From Dyadobacter sp. CECT 9275 (GTDB lineage: Bacteria; Bacteroidota; Bacteroidia; Cytophagales; Spirosomataceae), in contig NZ_CAJRAF010000002.1 of NCBI RefSeq assembly GCF_907164905.1, forward strand, positions 3,551,001 to 3,615,000: DNA of 64,000 bases. The letters run 5' to 3'. Numbering within the stretch: position 1 is the first letter of the stretch; every line of letters starts with the position of its first letter. Under the pieces are notes generated by a model that had not been told where the DNA came from, did no database searches, and saw only the letters and a list, made by a program, of their open reading frames with translations. This document shows, in pieces, positions 55,632 to 64,000 of this stretch. The position numbers were made by a program, and so were the translations under genes.

Positions 55632-57494
55632 ATGTTTCCAGAATATGATGTGATTGTAGTAGGAGCAGGACATGCCGGCTGCGAAGCAGCGGCGGCAGCG
55701 GCAACCATGGGCTCCTCAGTCCTGCTCATTACAATGAATATGCACACCATTGCACAGATGTCCTGCAACCCTGCTATGGGTGGTGTTGCCAAGGGGCAGA
55801 TCGTACGTGAGATAGACGCCCTCGGCGGACAATCCGGAATTGTCAGTGACAAAACCATGATCCAGTTCCGTATGCTTAATCTATCCAAGGGTCCAGCCAT
55901 GTGGAGCCCTCGCTGCCAAAGCGACCGCGCCCTTTTTGCACAGGAATGGAGAAACATCCTTGAAAATAATCCTAACGTTGACTTCTGGCAGGATACTGCT
56001 AAAGAAATTCTTCTAAAAGACGGAAAAGCCTGCGGAGTCAAAACAAGCCTTGGGATTGAGATAAAATCAAAAGCTGTTGTACTTACCAACGGTACCTTTC
56101 TGAACGGCCTCATTCATATTGGTGAGAAGAATTTCGGCGGAGGACGTACCGGAGAAAAATCAGCAACCGGCATTACGGAACAGTTGGTCAGCATCGGCTT
56201 TCAAGCTGGCCGAATGAAGACAGGTACACCACCCCGCGTTGACGGGCGCTCACTTGACTATTCAAAAATGGAAGAGCAGCCCGGAGATGAAAATCCGAGC
56301 AAATTTTCCTACAGTGATACCCGACCGCTCCAAAAACAGCGAAGCTGCTGGATCACTTATACAAACAGCGAAGTTCACGAAATTCTCCGCACCGGATTCG
56401 AAAAATCACCCATGTTCTCCGGCCGTATCAAAGGACTTGGCCCGCGTTACTGCCCCTCCGTCGAAGACAAAATAAACCGCTTCGCAGACAAAGACCGCCA
56501 TCAGATTTTTGTTGAGCCCGAAGGCTGGGATACCGTGGAAGTTTATGTAAACGGTTTTTCCACTTCACTTCCCGAGGATGTTCAGTACGCTGCTCTGAGA
56601 AAAATACCAGGATTTGAAAACGCCAAAATGTTCCGCCCGGGATACGCTATTGAATACGACTATTTCCCCCCTACACAGCTCAAACTAACATTGGAAACAC
56701 ATCTGGTATCCAATCTGTTTTTTGCCGGGCAAATCAACGGTACTACCGGCTACGAAGAAGCCGCCTGCCAGGGGTTAATGGCCGGTATCAATGCACACCG
56801 GAACGTCCATGACCTGGAGCCCTTCACGCTGAAAAGATCCGAAGCTTACATTGGTGTACTGATCGACGACCTCATCAATAAGGGCACCGAAGAACCTTAC
56901 CGGATGTTCACTTCCCGGGCTGAATACCGTACCTTGCTACGCCAAGATAACGCAGATATCCGCTTAACCGAAAAAGGATTCAACATAGGATTGGCCAGCG
57001 ACCAAAGACTAAAAAAGGTAAAGGAAAAAGTCAGACAGGTAGAGGAGTTGAGCCAGCTATTCGCAGAATTCAAAATTCAGCCAGATGAAATCAATGCTGG
57101 TCTTGAATTGCTGAATACCTCCCCGGTCAGAGAAAAAACGTCCTTGACCCAGTTACTCAAAAGACCACAAATTTCTATTGATAAGCTGTCTGCTATGCAT
57201 GCAGGTATTCAGGATCTTTTGAAAACCTATGATCAGGACGCTATCCAGCAAACAGAAATTCATCTTAAATACGACAGTTATATTGAGAAAGAAATGCTTC
57301 TGGTTGAAAAAATGAACAGACTGGAAGACCTCACCATCATTGACAACTTTAACTACGATGTCGTAACTTCTCTGTCCTTTGAAGGCAAGGAGAAACTTAA
57401 AAGAAGCAGGCCTGCAACAATCGGCCAGGCCTCAAGGATCAGCGGTGTAAGCCCATCCGACATTTCAGTTTTAATGCTTTATATAGGAAGATGA
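55632..57494 (+). CDS. mnmG: tRNA uridine-5-carboxymethylaminomethyl modification enzyme MnmG
   Basis: A 620-aa FAD protein that, with MnmE, modifies U34 of certain tRNAs. The N-terminal dinucleotide fold is [19 protein letters not shown]. The signature [35 protein letters not shown], the FAD motif [19 protein letters not shown], and the C-terminal [21 protein letters not shown] are typical. mnmG is a classic origin-proximal gene, which agrees with the DnaA-box cluster about 2.6 kb downstream. The stop overlaps the methyltransferase gene by 4 bp. Confidence 0.98.
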   Translation: MFPEYDVIVVGAGHAGCEAAAAAATMGSSVLLITMNMHTIAQMSCNPAMGGVAKGQIVREIDALGGQSGIVSDKTMIQFRMLNLSKGPAMWSPRCQSDRALFAQEWRNILENNPNVDFWQDTAKEILLKDGKACGVKTSLGIEIKSKAVVLTNGTFLNGLIHIGEKNFGGGRTGEKSATGITEQLVSIGFQAGRMKTGTPPRVDGRSLDYSKMEEQPGDENPSKFSYSDTRPLQKQRSCWITYTNSEVHEILRTGFEKSPMFSGRIKGLGPRYCPSVEDKINRFADKDRHQIFVEPEGWDTVEVYVNGFSTSLPEDVQYAALRKIPGFENAKMFRPGYAIEYDYFPPTQLKLTLETHLVSNLFFAGQINGTTGYEEAACQGLMAGINAHRNVHDLEPFTLKRSEAYIGVLIDDLINKGTEEPYRMFTSRAEYRTLLRQDNADIRLTEKGFNIGLASDQRLKKVKEKVRQVEELSQLFAEFKIQPDEINAGLELLNTSPVREKTSLTQLLKRPQISIDKLSAMHAGIQDLLKTYDQDAIQQTEIHLKYDSYIEKEMLLVEKMNRLEDLTIIDNFNYDVVTSLSFEGKEKLKRSRPATIGQASRISGVSPSDISVLMLYIGR

Positions 57495-58396
57495 TGTCTC
57501 TGGAAACGATTAAAAGCTGCCCCGTTTGTGAAGGCAACAGCTTCAATAAATATCTGAATGTTCAGGATTATACTGTTTCAAATAAAGAATTTACGATACA
57601 GCAATGTACTTCCTGCCATTTTTTACTGACCAATCCCAGGCCTCCGGAAGATGAAATTGGCGCCTTTTACGAGTCAACAGATTACATATCCCATCATGAC
57701 GAAGCCCGTGATCTGTTCAGTAAAGTATATATAAAAGTTCGCGACTATACCCTAAGACAAAAATTAAAAATGCTCAATTCCCTTTTTCCAGACAAAGGGA
57801 ACTTACTGGATATAGGCTGCGGGACCGGTAATTTCATCCACGTTTGTCAGAAAGACGGGTGGCATATCTCTGGCACCGAGCCCGATGCCGGAGCACGCAA
57901 AGTGGCAGCTGGTAGGGCAGGAGCACCTATTTTTGATAGCATAAACGCTCCGGAATTACAGACAAAAAAATTCAGCATCATCAGTTTATGGCACGTTCTG
58001 GAACACGTTCACCAACTGAATGAAACCATTGCCTGGCTCGAAAAACATCTTGAAGACAACGGCAAAATAATCATTGCAGTACCTAATCCTCAATCCGCTG
58101 ACGCGCTCACCTATGGCAAGTATTGGGCCGCATACGACGTCCCCCGCCATTTGTACCATTTTACCAAAGCCAGCATGAGGCAGCTCCTGAACAGACATTC
58201 GCTGCGGATAGATCAAATAAAGCCCATGTGGTTCGATTCATTTTATGTCAGCATGTTAAGTACCAAATACCAAAAAGGGAAAACAGATCTGTTAAATAGT
58301 GTGAAAACAGGAGTTCTTTCCAACATCAAGGGTAATTCAAATCATTCCGATTCGTTAAATACATCCAGCCTGATTTATATTATTTCAAAGCAATAA
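57491..58396 (+). CDS. Class I SAM-dependent methyltransferase with N-terminal zinc-finger-like segment
   Basis: A 301-aa enzyme. The N-terminus has a four-Cys motif (CPVCEGNSF...[15 protein letters not shown]), probably binding zinc. The SAM-binding motif I is [40 protein letters not shown] and [11 protein letters not shown] mark motifs II-III of the UbiG/Methyltransf_23 group. The substrate is unknown; homologues often act on sugars or polyketide-like products. It overlaps mnmG by 4 bp and is followed by a terminator. Confidence 0.88.
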   Translation: MMSLETIKSCPVCEGNSFNKYLNVQDYTVSNKEFTIQQCTSCHFLLTNPRPPEDEIGAFYESTDYISHHDEARDLFSKVYIKVRDYTLRQKLKMLNSLFPDKGNLLDIGCGTGNFIHVCQKDGWHISGTEPDAGARKVAAGRAGAPIFDSINAPELQTKKFSIISLWHVLEHVHQLNETIAWLEKHLEDNGKIIIAVPNPQSADALTYGKYWAAYDVPRHLYHFTKASMRQLLNRHSLRIDQIKPMWFDSFYVSMLSTKYQKGKTDLLNSVKTGVLSNIKGNSNHSDSLNTSSLIYIISKQ

Positions 58397-58414
58397 AGTA
58401 CTCAGTCAAACATT

Positions 58415-58453
58415 AAACCCTCAATACCAGACCAAAGTATTGGGGGTTTTTAT
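58415..58453 (+). terminator. Rho-independent terminator after the methyltransferase gene
   Basis: Stem aaaccctcaatac (58415-58427) and gtattgggggttt (58437-58449) with one wobble or mismatch and a 9-base loop, followed by a short T-run. It closes the ybeY-mnmG-methyltransferase unit. Confidence 0.85.
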
Positions 58454-58464
58454 CTAAAGAAAAA

Positions 58465-60072
58465 ATGATAATACGAACCATTCTTTTTGCTATCCTTTCT
58501 TTGATCATTTTTGGCCGATGTGCCCAAACCGTTACGCCAACCGGAGGTAAAAAAGACTCCATCGCACCCGTTTTGATACAAAGCATACCGGTATCCAAAA
58601 CCCTCAATTTTAAGGGTGACAGGATAGAGCTCTTCTTCGACGAGTATGTGGTGATTGACAACATCAATCAGAAACTTGTGATCACGCCCGAAGCCGACAA
58701 TCCTTATTCCTACAAACTAAACGGTGAATCGGTGGTGCTCAATTTCAAAAAGAAGTTCAAAGACAGTACTACTTATACACTCAATTTCGGTGACGCCATT
58801 AAGGATTTTGCAGAGAAAAATCCTGCTAAAAATTTAAAAATCGTCTTCAGCACCGGAGCCAGCCTCGATTCTGGAAGGGTATACGGTACCCTTCGCGACG
58901 TAAAAACAAGCAAACCTTTGTTTGATGCACTGGTTGGCCTCTACAATATCAGCGATACCCTGAACATAGCCAAACAGAAGCCTTATTACTTTTCCCGAAC
59001 AGACAGCAGCGGCCGTTTCAGTATAGAAAACGTTCAGATACGTAAGTACAGACTTATAGCGATTGAAGATAAAAACCGAAATATGCTCTATAACGCCAAG
59101 GATGAAAGGGTAGGCTTTCTGAATGACTCTATTAGTGCCGCCTCAGATTCCGTCAGTTATTCCATCAATATGGCCCTCTCAGACGTTACACCCATGAAAA
59201 TACAGCGTACCATTCCAAAGGTCAACAACTACACTGTGGTATTCAATAAAGGCGTCGAAAAAGCCAACGTTTCCTTTACAACGCCGGATACCTTGCCTTA
59301 CATACTAGAAAACAGCCAGCTCAAATTCTTCAATTTACAGCCACATTCCGATACCGTACAGGTTAAATTGGTCGTCACAGATTCGCTCGGAACTGATAGC
59401 ACTTTTAACCAGAAAATCTCTTTCATGCCGCAACGCGGAAAAGAAAGACAACGGGATCCATTCTCTATGACCGTCCGTCCTGAGCAAAACAAACCCCTGT
59501 CCAATAACTTTTCTTATTTCCTGCAATTCAGCAAACCCGTGGCCCTGCTGGATACCAACTCCATCACTCTCATCAGCGACAGCCTTACAAGAAAGCCTCT
59601 TAAAGAGATACCACACGAGTGGAATAAATTTCATAACCAGCTGACTATTTCAGGAAAAGCTACATCCAAAGACACCATTAAATGGGAATTTCCAAAGGGA
59701 AGTATTATCAGTGTAGAAGGAGATACCCTCGTCAAAATGCTCATGAAACACCCTTTGCTCAACGAAGAAGATTACGGGAAACTCACCGGTACGGTACTGA
59801 ATATTGATTCCAGTATGCACGTAATCGTTGAGCTTGTAGACGAGCAATTTAAAGTACTTAAGACGTCGTATACCTATCCCTACAAATTCGAATACATTCC
59901 TGAAGGCAGGTACTATCTCAGAGTTACACTGGACAGAAATAACAACAAACGGTGGGACAGCGGACGCTTCGATGAAGGCAAACAACCCGAAACCATTCTG
60001 TACCTGCCCGACAAAATGCTTATCAAAAGCAATTTTGAGCTGAACGATATCAACATTTCAGTTCCTAAATAG
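58465..60072 (+). CDS. Ig-like (Big_5) domain lipoprotein
   Basis: A 535-aa protein with a hydrophobic leader ending at Cys19 (ILSLIIFGRC), followed by AQTVTPTGGKKDSIAPVLIQ, the standard opening of Bacteroidota Big_5-type lipoproteins. Residues ~30-135 form the Ig-like domain (ELFFDEYVVIDNINQKLVIT, then YTLNFGDAIKDFAEKNP). A CarboxypepD_reg-like segment follows (GRVYGTLRDVKTSKPLFDAL), then further beta domains. It is probably anchored in the outer membrane, function unknown. The start lies 12 bp after a terminator, so it must have a promoter overlapping that hairpin or be read through. Confidence 0.85.
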   Translation: MIIRTILFAILSLIIFGRCAQTVTPTGGKKDSIAPVLIQSIPVSKTLNFKGDRIELFFDEYVVIDNINQKLVITPEADNPYSYKLNGESVVLNFKKKFKDSTTYTLNFGDAIKDFAEKNPAKNLKIVFSTGASLDSGRVYGTLRDVKTSKPLFDALVGLYNISDTLNIAKQKPYYFSRTDSSGRFSIENVQIRKYRLIAIEDKNRNMLYNAKDERVGFLNDSISAASDSVSYSINMALSDVTPMKIQRTIPKVNNYTVVFNKGVEKANVSFTTPDTLPYILENSQLKFFNLQPHSDTVQVKLVVTDSLGTDSTFNQKISFMPQRGKERQRDPFSMTVRPEQNKPLSNNFSYFLQFSKPVALLDTNSITLISDSLTRKPLKEIPHEWNKFHNQLTISGKATSKDTIKWEFPKGSIISVEGDTLVKMLMKHPLLNEEDYGKLTGTVLNIDSSMHVIVELVDEQFKVLKTSYTYPYKFEYIPEGRYYLRVTLDRNNNKRWDSGRFDEGKQPETILYLPDKMLIKSNFELNDINISVPK

Positions 60073-60511
60073 ATGTTTTTTCGAAAATGTTATAAACCAA
60101 TTGTGGATAACTATGTGAATAAGCCGGAAAACTTGTTCATAAATCCCATAATTTTGTTAACAAACATGTGGATAACCCGTGGATACTGTGGATAAAATTG
60201 TGAATTTCAACCTAAAGTGGACAACTATCACCTAAATCTGAGTTAACAGTACGTTAATACACTTTAGTAATTGTGGATAACCCTATAGGGCCCTGAAACG
60301 CTGTTACCAACATTATGATGTAGATAAATTATTTCCGATATTGTCTACCAGCCACTTAGATGTTAATAATAAATCTTTTGAATGTGGATAAATTAACATA
60401 GTTATCCACAAAGTGTTCACAACTATGTTAATCTTAAGTGGATAAGCAACTTATCGACATATCCACAGCCCTATATAATGATGATAAATACAAAAGAAAA
60501 ATTTTTCTATT
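60073..60511. other. oriC: Probable chromosomal replication origin (oriC) with DnaA boxes
   Basis: A 439-bp AT-rich gene-free stretch. Perfect 9-bp DnaA boxes occur as TGTGGATAA at 60102, 60167, 60187, 60272 and 60383 and as TTATCCACA at 60402. One-mismatch boxes are at 60319, 60437, 60451 and 60459, and weaker ones at 60178 and 60216. The first five perfect boxes share one orientation; the 60383/60402 pair is inverted. AT-rich stretches between boxes (for example 60230-60270 and 60320-60395) could be the unwinding element. The nearby mnmG gene and a parS-like site support the call. dnaA itself is not in the window. Confidence 0.88.
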
Positions 60512-62332
60512 ATGAAAAGGGTTTTAAAATGGGTCACGATTGGTAGTATAATTTTCGGGGCGGCGGCCGGCGGGCGGGTGTTTGGGCAGACAGAAAAGGA
60601 GCTGGCCGAAGAGTATTTCAAGAAGGACGACTGCTCCAAGGCCATCACTTATTATACCAGCGTGCTTAAATCTGAATTTGACAAAAGTGCTCTTAAGAAT
60701 TACGCGCATTGCATTGTGCGGACCAAAGCCTGGAATGAAGGGGAACAATTTGTTAAAAAACAGATCAAAAACGATAACCTGAATGCAGGTTGGTACTATA
60801 TGTATTGGGGAGTACTGCTGGACGCCCAGGGAAAGGCCCAGGAGACGTTGAAAAAGTATCATCAGGCCATTGGCTCCTTTGGTACGAGGATTGATCAGAA
60901 GCGCGAAATTGCTGAGGAATTCCGCAGTATCAATCAACCTGAAATGTCACTGACAGCGCTGCTTCAGGCGAGGGAAAGTTCCAAACGGAATGATCTTTTC
61001 CAATTGGAACTGGCCAGCGTGTACCGGGATCTGAACCAGCCCGAGAAGATGATCGACGAGCTGTTGTCATACGGTACGCGGTACCAGAATATCGAAGTGG
61101 TACAGAACATGCTTCAGGACTTTAAAAAGGATGAAAAGGAGCAGGTACTGCTGGAGAAGATCCTCTATGATAAAATACAGAAGTTCCCCAACGAAGGATT
61201 TTATAACGAACTGCTGATCTGGTACCAGGTACAGAAGAAGGATTTTTATAAGGCATTCATTCAGGAACGCGCGCTCGACAAGCGTTTCAAACACAGCGGT
61301 ACCCGGCTGCATAACCTGGGTATTCTGGCTATTCAGAACCTGGATTATGCCAATGCAGGGCTTATCTTTGATTACATTGTAAAGGAATATCCCAAGAGCC
61401 AGCTGTATCCTGTGGCCCGGAGAATGGCCATTTTTTCGCGTGAGCAGCAGGTAAAAAATACTTATCCGGTTAACAAAAAGGAGGTTCAGAAATTGCTGGT
61501 CCAGTACCAGCAACTGGTGGATGAGCTGGGTACCAATGCAAGAACAATGGAAGCATTGCGGAATATGGCAACGCTCTATGCATTTTACATGGACGATTTT
61601 AAAAGGGCCGTGGAAGTGCTGGAACTTGCCATTGAGGCTGGAAAACAGGAAAAAAGTTTTGTTGACAAGTGCAAGCTGGATCTGGGAGATATATACTTGC
61701 TGAAAGGCGAGCCATGGGAAGCGACGTTGGTATATTCACAGGTTGAAAAATCGCAAAAGGACGATTTACTGGGTTACGAAGCCAAATTAAGAAATGCCAG
61801 ACTGCATTATTACAAAGGTGATTTTGATCTGGCCAGGGATGTTTTGAACATACTTAAAAAGGCTACTTCCAGGGAGATTGCCAATGATGCCAATGATCTC
61901 TCTTTGCTGATCATGGATAACACGGGACTGGATAGCAACGAAACCGCCATGAAGCGTTATGCTTCCGCCGAACTCCTATTGTTCCAGAACAAAAGATATG
62001 AGGCACTGGATACACTCAGAAATTTATACCAGGCCTATCAGAACCACAGCCTGGCCGATGAGATACTCTGGCTCACGGCGAATACTTATATGAAGCTGGA
62101 TAGCAATCAACAGGCACTGGCTTCCTTGAAATTACTTACCGAAAAATTTGGGATCGATATTCTTGGTGATGATGCTCTTTTTGAAACGGCACGTCTTTAT
62201 CAGGAAAAATTAAATAACAGGGAGGAAGCCATGAAGTACTATCAGGAACTGATGGAGAAATATCCCGGAAGTATTTTCGTTGCCGAATCCAGAAAGCGCT
62301 TCAGGATTTTAAGAGGTGACATTATCAACTGA
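60512..62332 (+). CDS. Exported tetratricopeptide-repeat protein next to the origin
   Basis: A 606-aa protein with a signal peptide (LKWVTIGSIIFGAAAGGRVFG). TPR-like helices run the whole length (LAEEYFKKDDCSKAITYYTS, ALRNMATLYAFYMDDFKRAV, LKLDLGDIYLLKG-type units, and FETARLYQEKLNNREEAMKY at the end). The C-terminal units resemble those of YbgF/BamD-type periplasmic TPR proteins. It probably serves an envelope assembly role; no specific function is assignable. Its promoter must lie in the origin region directly upstream. Confidence 0.86.
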   Translation: MKRVLKWVTIGSIIFGAAAGGRVFGQTEKELAEEYFKKDDCSKAITYYTSVLKSEFDKSALKNYAHCIVRTKAWNEGEQFVKKQIKNDNLNAGWYYMYWGVLLDAQGKAQETLKKYHQAIGSFGTRIDQKREIAEEFRSINQPEMSLTALLQARESSKRNDLFQLELASVYRDLNQPEKMIDELLSYGTRYQNIEVVQNMLQDFKKDEKEQVLLEKILYDKIQKFPNEGFYNELLIWYQVQKKDFYKAFIQERALDKRFKHSGTRLHNLGILAIQNLDYANAGLIFDYIVKEYPKSQLYPVARRMAIFSREQQVKNTYPVNKKEVQKLLVQYQQLVDELGTNARTMEALRNMATLYAFYMDDFKRAVEVLELAIEAGKQEKSFVDKCKLDLGDIYLLKGEPWEATLVYSQVEKSQKDDLLGYEAKLRNARLHYYKGDFDLARDVLNILKKATSREIANDANDLSLLIMDNTGLDSNETAMKRYASAELLLFQNKRYEALDTLRNLYQAYQNHSLADEILWLTANTYMKLDSNQQALASLKLLTEKFGIDILGDDALFETARLYQEKLNNREEAMKYYQELMEKYPGSIFVAESRKRFRILRGDIIN

Positions 62333-62346
62333 TTTTGGTACTTACA

Positions 62347-62395
62347 CAAAAAAGGGAATGAAGTGTCAAAATCTGACTTTTCATTCCCTTTTTCC
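62347..62395. terminator. Rho-independent terminator between the convergent TPR and thrC genes
   Basis: A-rich arm aaaaaagggaatgaa (62347-62364 region) pairs with ttttcattcccttttt (62378-62393), with additional gtgtc/gac pairing towards the loop. Flanking A- and T-runs allow use from both strands. It lies 15 bp after the TPR stop. Confidence 0.85.
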
Positions 62396-62470
62396 TTTTT
62401 CTGTACGGTGCCGAGGACGAATTATGATGCGCTACGAAAATCTAAGGCGCATAAATTTCTGAATTTTTAG

Positions 62471-63775
62471 TTATAAGTTATTCATTAACAGTTTTTTAAA
62501 GCTTGTAAAGTCCGGTTTCATTTTGGTTGACTTTTTTTCAATCGAGAGCAGTTTCTGAAGCCTTTCGGGCACTTCTATACTTTTTCCGAGTGTTTCTTCT
62601 ACCAAGTCGATAAATTTCGCTGGATGAGCGGTCGATAAGAAAACACCGGTGAAGTTTTTATTATTTTCCTGGCGATAAGATTTTAAACCAAGATAAGCGA
62701 CAGCCGTATGCGGGCATACCACATAATTAGTGTTTCCAAATATTTCCCTCATTGCTTTCCGTGTCTGTTCATCGTTGAAATAGTAGCCGGAAACTTTTGA
62801 TTTTACCAAATTCCAGTCATCATCAAAAAAACGGGTCAGTCTTACGAAATTACTGGGATTACCTACGTCCATGGCATTGGATATGGTTTCTACCGAAGGT
62901 TCAGGTTTGAAGATACCATTTTCAAGATAACGTGGTACCGAGTTATTGATGTTGGTAGCTGCTATGAAGCGCTCAACCGGTAGTCCCATCCTGTAAGCAA
63001 GTATCCCGGCGCTCAGATTTCCGAAGTTTCCGCTTGGTACTGAAAAGACCAGAGGTTTCCCTAATTTTTTCAGCTGTGCATAAGCCGAGAAAAAATAGAA
63101 GGACTGAGGGATGAGCCGGGCGATGTTAATAGAATTTGCGGACGCCAGATTAAATCGGGATGTAAGTTCGGAATCCAGGAATGCTTCTTTGACCAGCCTT
63201 TGACAATCATCAAAAGTACCGTCAATTTCAAGGGCGTTCACATTGTAACCCAAGGTGGTAAGTTGTTTCTCCTGGATCTCACTTACCTTGCCTTCAGGAT
63301 AAAGAATGGTAACTGTTATTCCCGGAACCTTGTAAAATCCCTGGGCAACTGCACCACCAGTATCTCCGGAAGTGGCCACCAGTATGTGTATCTGTTTTTG
63401 AGACCTTAAAAGAAAGTAAGACATCAGAGCTGCCATGAAACGGGCTCCAAAGTCCTTAAATGCCATGGAAGGCCCATGAAATAGTTCTAGAACGTAATCC
63501 TCAGGAGTAATTTGTACTACCGGTGCTTCAAAATCATAGGCATTGTTGATGAGCTCAGTGATATCTTCCAGGGGAATATCGTCGCCCAGCAATGTTTTGG
63601 TTATTTCAACGGCGATCTCTTTAAATGAACGGTTTTCTATGTCATTCAAAAATTCCTTTGATACCTGCGGAATGTATTCAGGCATATAGAGGCCATTATC
63701 GGGAGGCAAGCTCCGGAAAACGGCTTCTTCCAGGGAAGCGGTTAGGTCTGATGTTCTGGTACTGTAAAATATCAT
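62471..63775 (-). CDS. thrC: Threonine synthase
   Basis: A 434-aa PLP enzyme that makes threonine from O-phosphohomoserine, the last pathway step. Lys107 in LFHGPSMAFKDFGARF binds PLP. The N-terminal YSTRTSDLTASLEEAV and GLYMPEY, the phosphate loop VATSGDTGGAVAQGF, FSVPSGNFGNLSAG, and ATNINNSVPRYLENG are typical of the E. coli-type (class I) enzyme. thrA and thrB are not in the window. A promoter candidate lies 33 bp upstream. Confidence 0.97.
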   Translation of the reverse strand: MIFYSTRTSDLTASLEEAVFRSLPPDNGLYMPEYIPQVSKEFLNDIENRSFKEIAVEITKTLLGDDIPLEDITELINNAYDFEAPVVQITPEDYVLELFHGPSMAFKDFGARFMAALMSYFLLRSQKQIHILVATSGDTGGAVAQGFYKVPGITVTILYPEGKVSEIQEKQLTTLGYNVNALEIDGTFDDCQRLVKEAFLDSELTSRFNLASANSINIARLIPQSFYFFSAYAQLKKLGKPLVFSVPSGNFGNLSAGILAYRMGLPVERFIAATNINNSVPRYLENGIFKPEPSVETISNAMDVGNPSNFVRLTRFFDDDWNLVKSKVSGYYFNDEQTRKAMREIFGNTNYVVCPHTAVAYLGLKSYRQENNKNFTGVFLSTAHPAKFIDLVEETLGKSIEVPERLQKLLSIEKKSTKMKPDFTSFKKLLMNNL

Positions 63776-63807
63776 TTTTTATTAAATGCTACTGAAAAAT
63801 GGGAGTG

Positions 63808-63815
63808 CAAAGTTA
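63808..63815 (-). promoter_or_regulatory. Candidate -7 element of thrC
   Basis: Minus-strand TAACTTTG is an exact TAnnTTTG match 33 bp upstream of the thrC ATG. The -33 position offers only TTTA at a 17-base distance, so this is a moderate call. Confidence 0.45.
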
Positions 63816-64000
63816 ATTAAAATCCAGGGCGTTAAAGGGTTTGGATTTTAATTTTGGAAAAAGTATCTAACTTGTTTGTTTAATTTTTATACCACCGATG
63901 TAAATGTTCGGACGGTTAAGCAACACGAAAAATATTTAAAGGAACGGATTCACAACATTTTTCATTTATAAAATGTTGTGAAATTCGGAAAATATAAATT

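Overview
The window looks like a chromosomal segment of a member of the Bacteroidota, most probably a Cytophagales bacterium of the Dyadobacter/Spirosoma type. This is inferred from the family content: a TonB plug protein, DUF4175, DUF4292 and DUF5723 families, LytS/LytTR signalling, atpD-atpC split from the rest of the ATP synthase genes, and short epsilon and YbeY variants. Several genes also carry the phylum-specific promoter (-33 TTTG, -7 TAnnTTTG). The genus is a guess. No tRNA, rRNA, CRISPR array or complete insertion sequence was seen.

Region 1 (1-22.1 kb) is mostly ordinary chromosome. It holds an Lrp/AsnC regulator cut by the window edge, GDP-L-fucose synthase, two polytopic membrane proteins (one GT39-like), a PBP4-type carboxypeptidase, RecQ, a DUF5723 outer-membrane protein, an RluA pseudouridine synthase and PanB. 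A minus-strand cell-envelope cluster follows (TPR protein, DUF4292 lipoprotein, EnvC-like protein with a dead metal site), then an MG2/TonB-plug protein, a LytS-LytTR pair and an intradiol dioxygenase lipoprotein.

Region 2 (about 23.5-28.1 kb) is an AT-rich accessory island between a pirin-like gene and atpC. It contains a truncated CHC2-type primase fragment and two diverged copies of a 91-codon gene, the second broken by a stop codon. Between the two copies lies a two-gene Thoeris-like anti-phage module. The SIR2-SLOG protein is a close match to ThsA. The TIR partner is not the usual ~200-aa ThsB: its TIR domain is followed by a helical repeat and a complete HisKA_3/HATPase histidine-kinase core. 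This is the most notable item in the window.

Region 3 (28.2-42.8 kb) carries atpD-atpC with a clear promoter and terminator, a large membrane-TPR protein, a MacB/LolD-type ABC ATPase, a second RluA paralogue, secreted and outer-membrane proteins, MsrA, HemJ and a 1458-aa hybrid histidine kinase (GAF, several PAS, kinase, two receivers, HPt).

Region 4 (42.9-51.5 kb) is a complete tryptophan operon, trpE-G-D-C-F-B-A. It has a phylum-type promoter, a 20-residue leader peptide with three consecutive Trp codons and a 14-bp attenuator hairpin. Four non-trp genes are interleaved: a tautomerase-fold protein, a Uma2 nuclease-fold protein, a 66-aa protein and a Dabb protein.

Region 5 (51.6-64 kb) has a DUF4175 coiled-coil protein, ybeY, mnmG, a methyltransferase, an Ig-like lipoprotein, a TPR protein and thrC. 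Between the lipoprotein and TPR genes is a gene-free AT-rich stretch (60073-60511) with six perfect DnaA boxes and several near matches, very probably the replication origin. A parS-like palindrome lies just upstream of mnmG.
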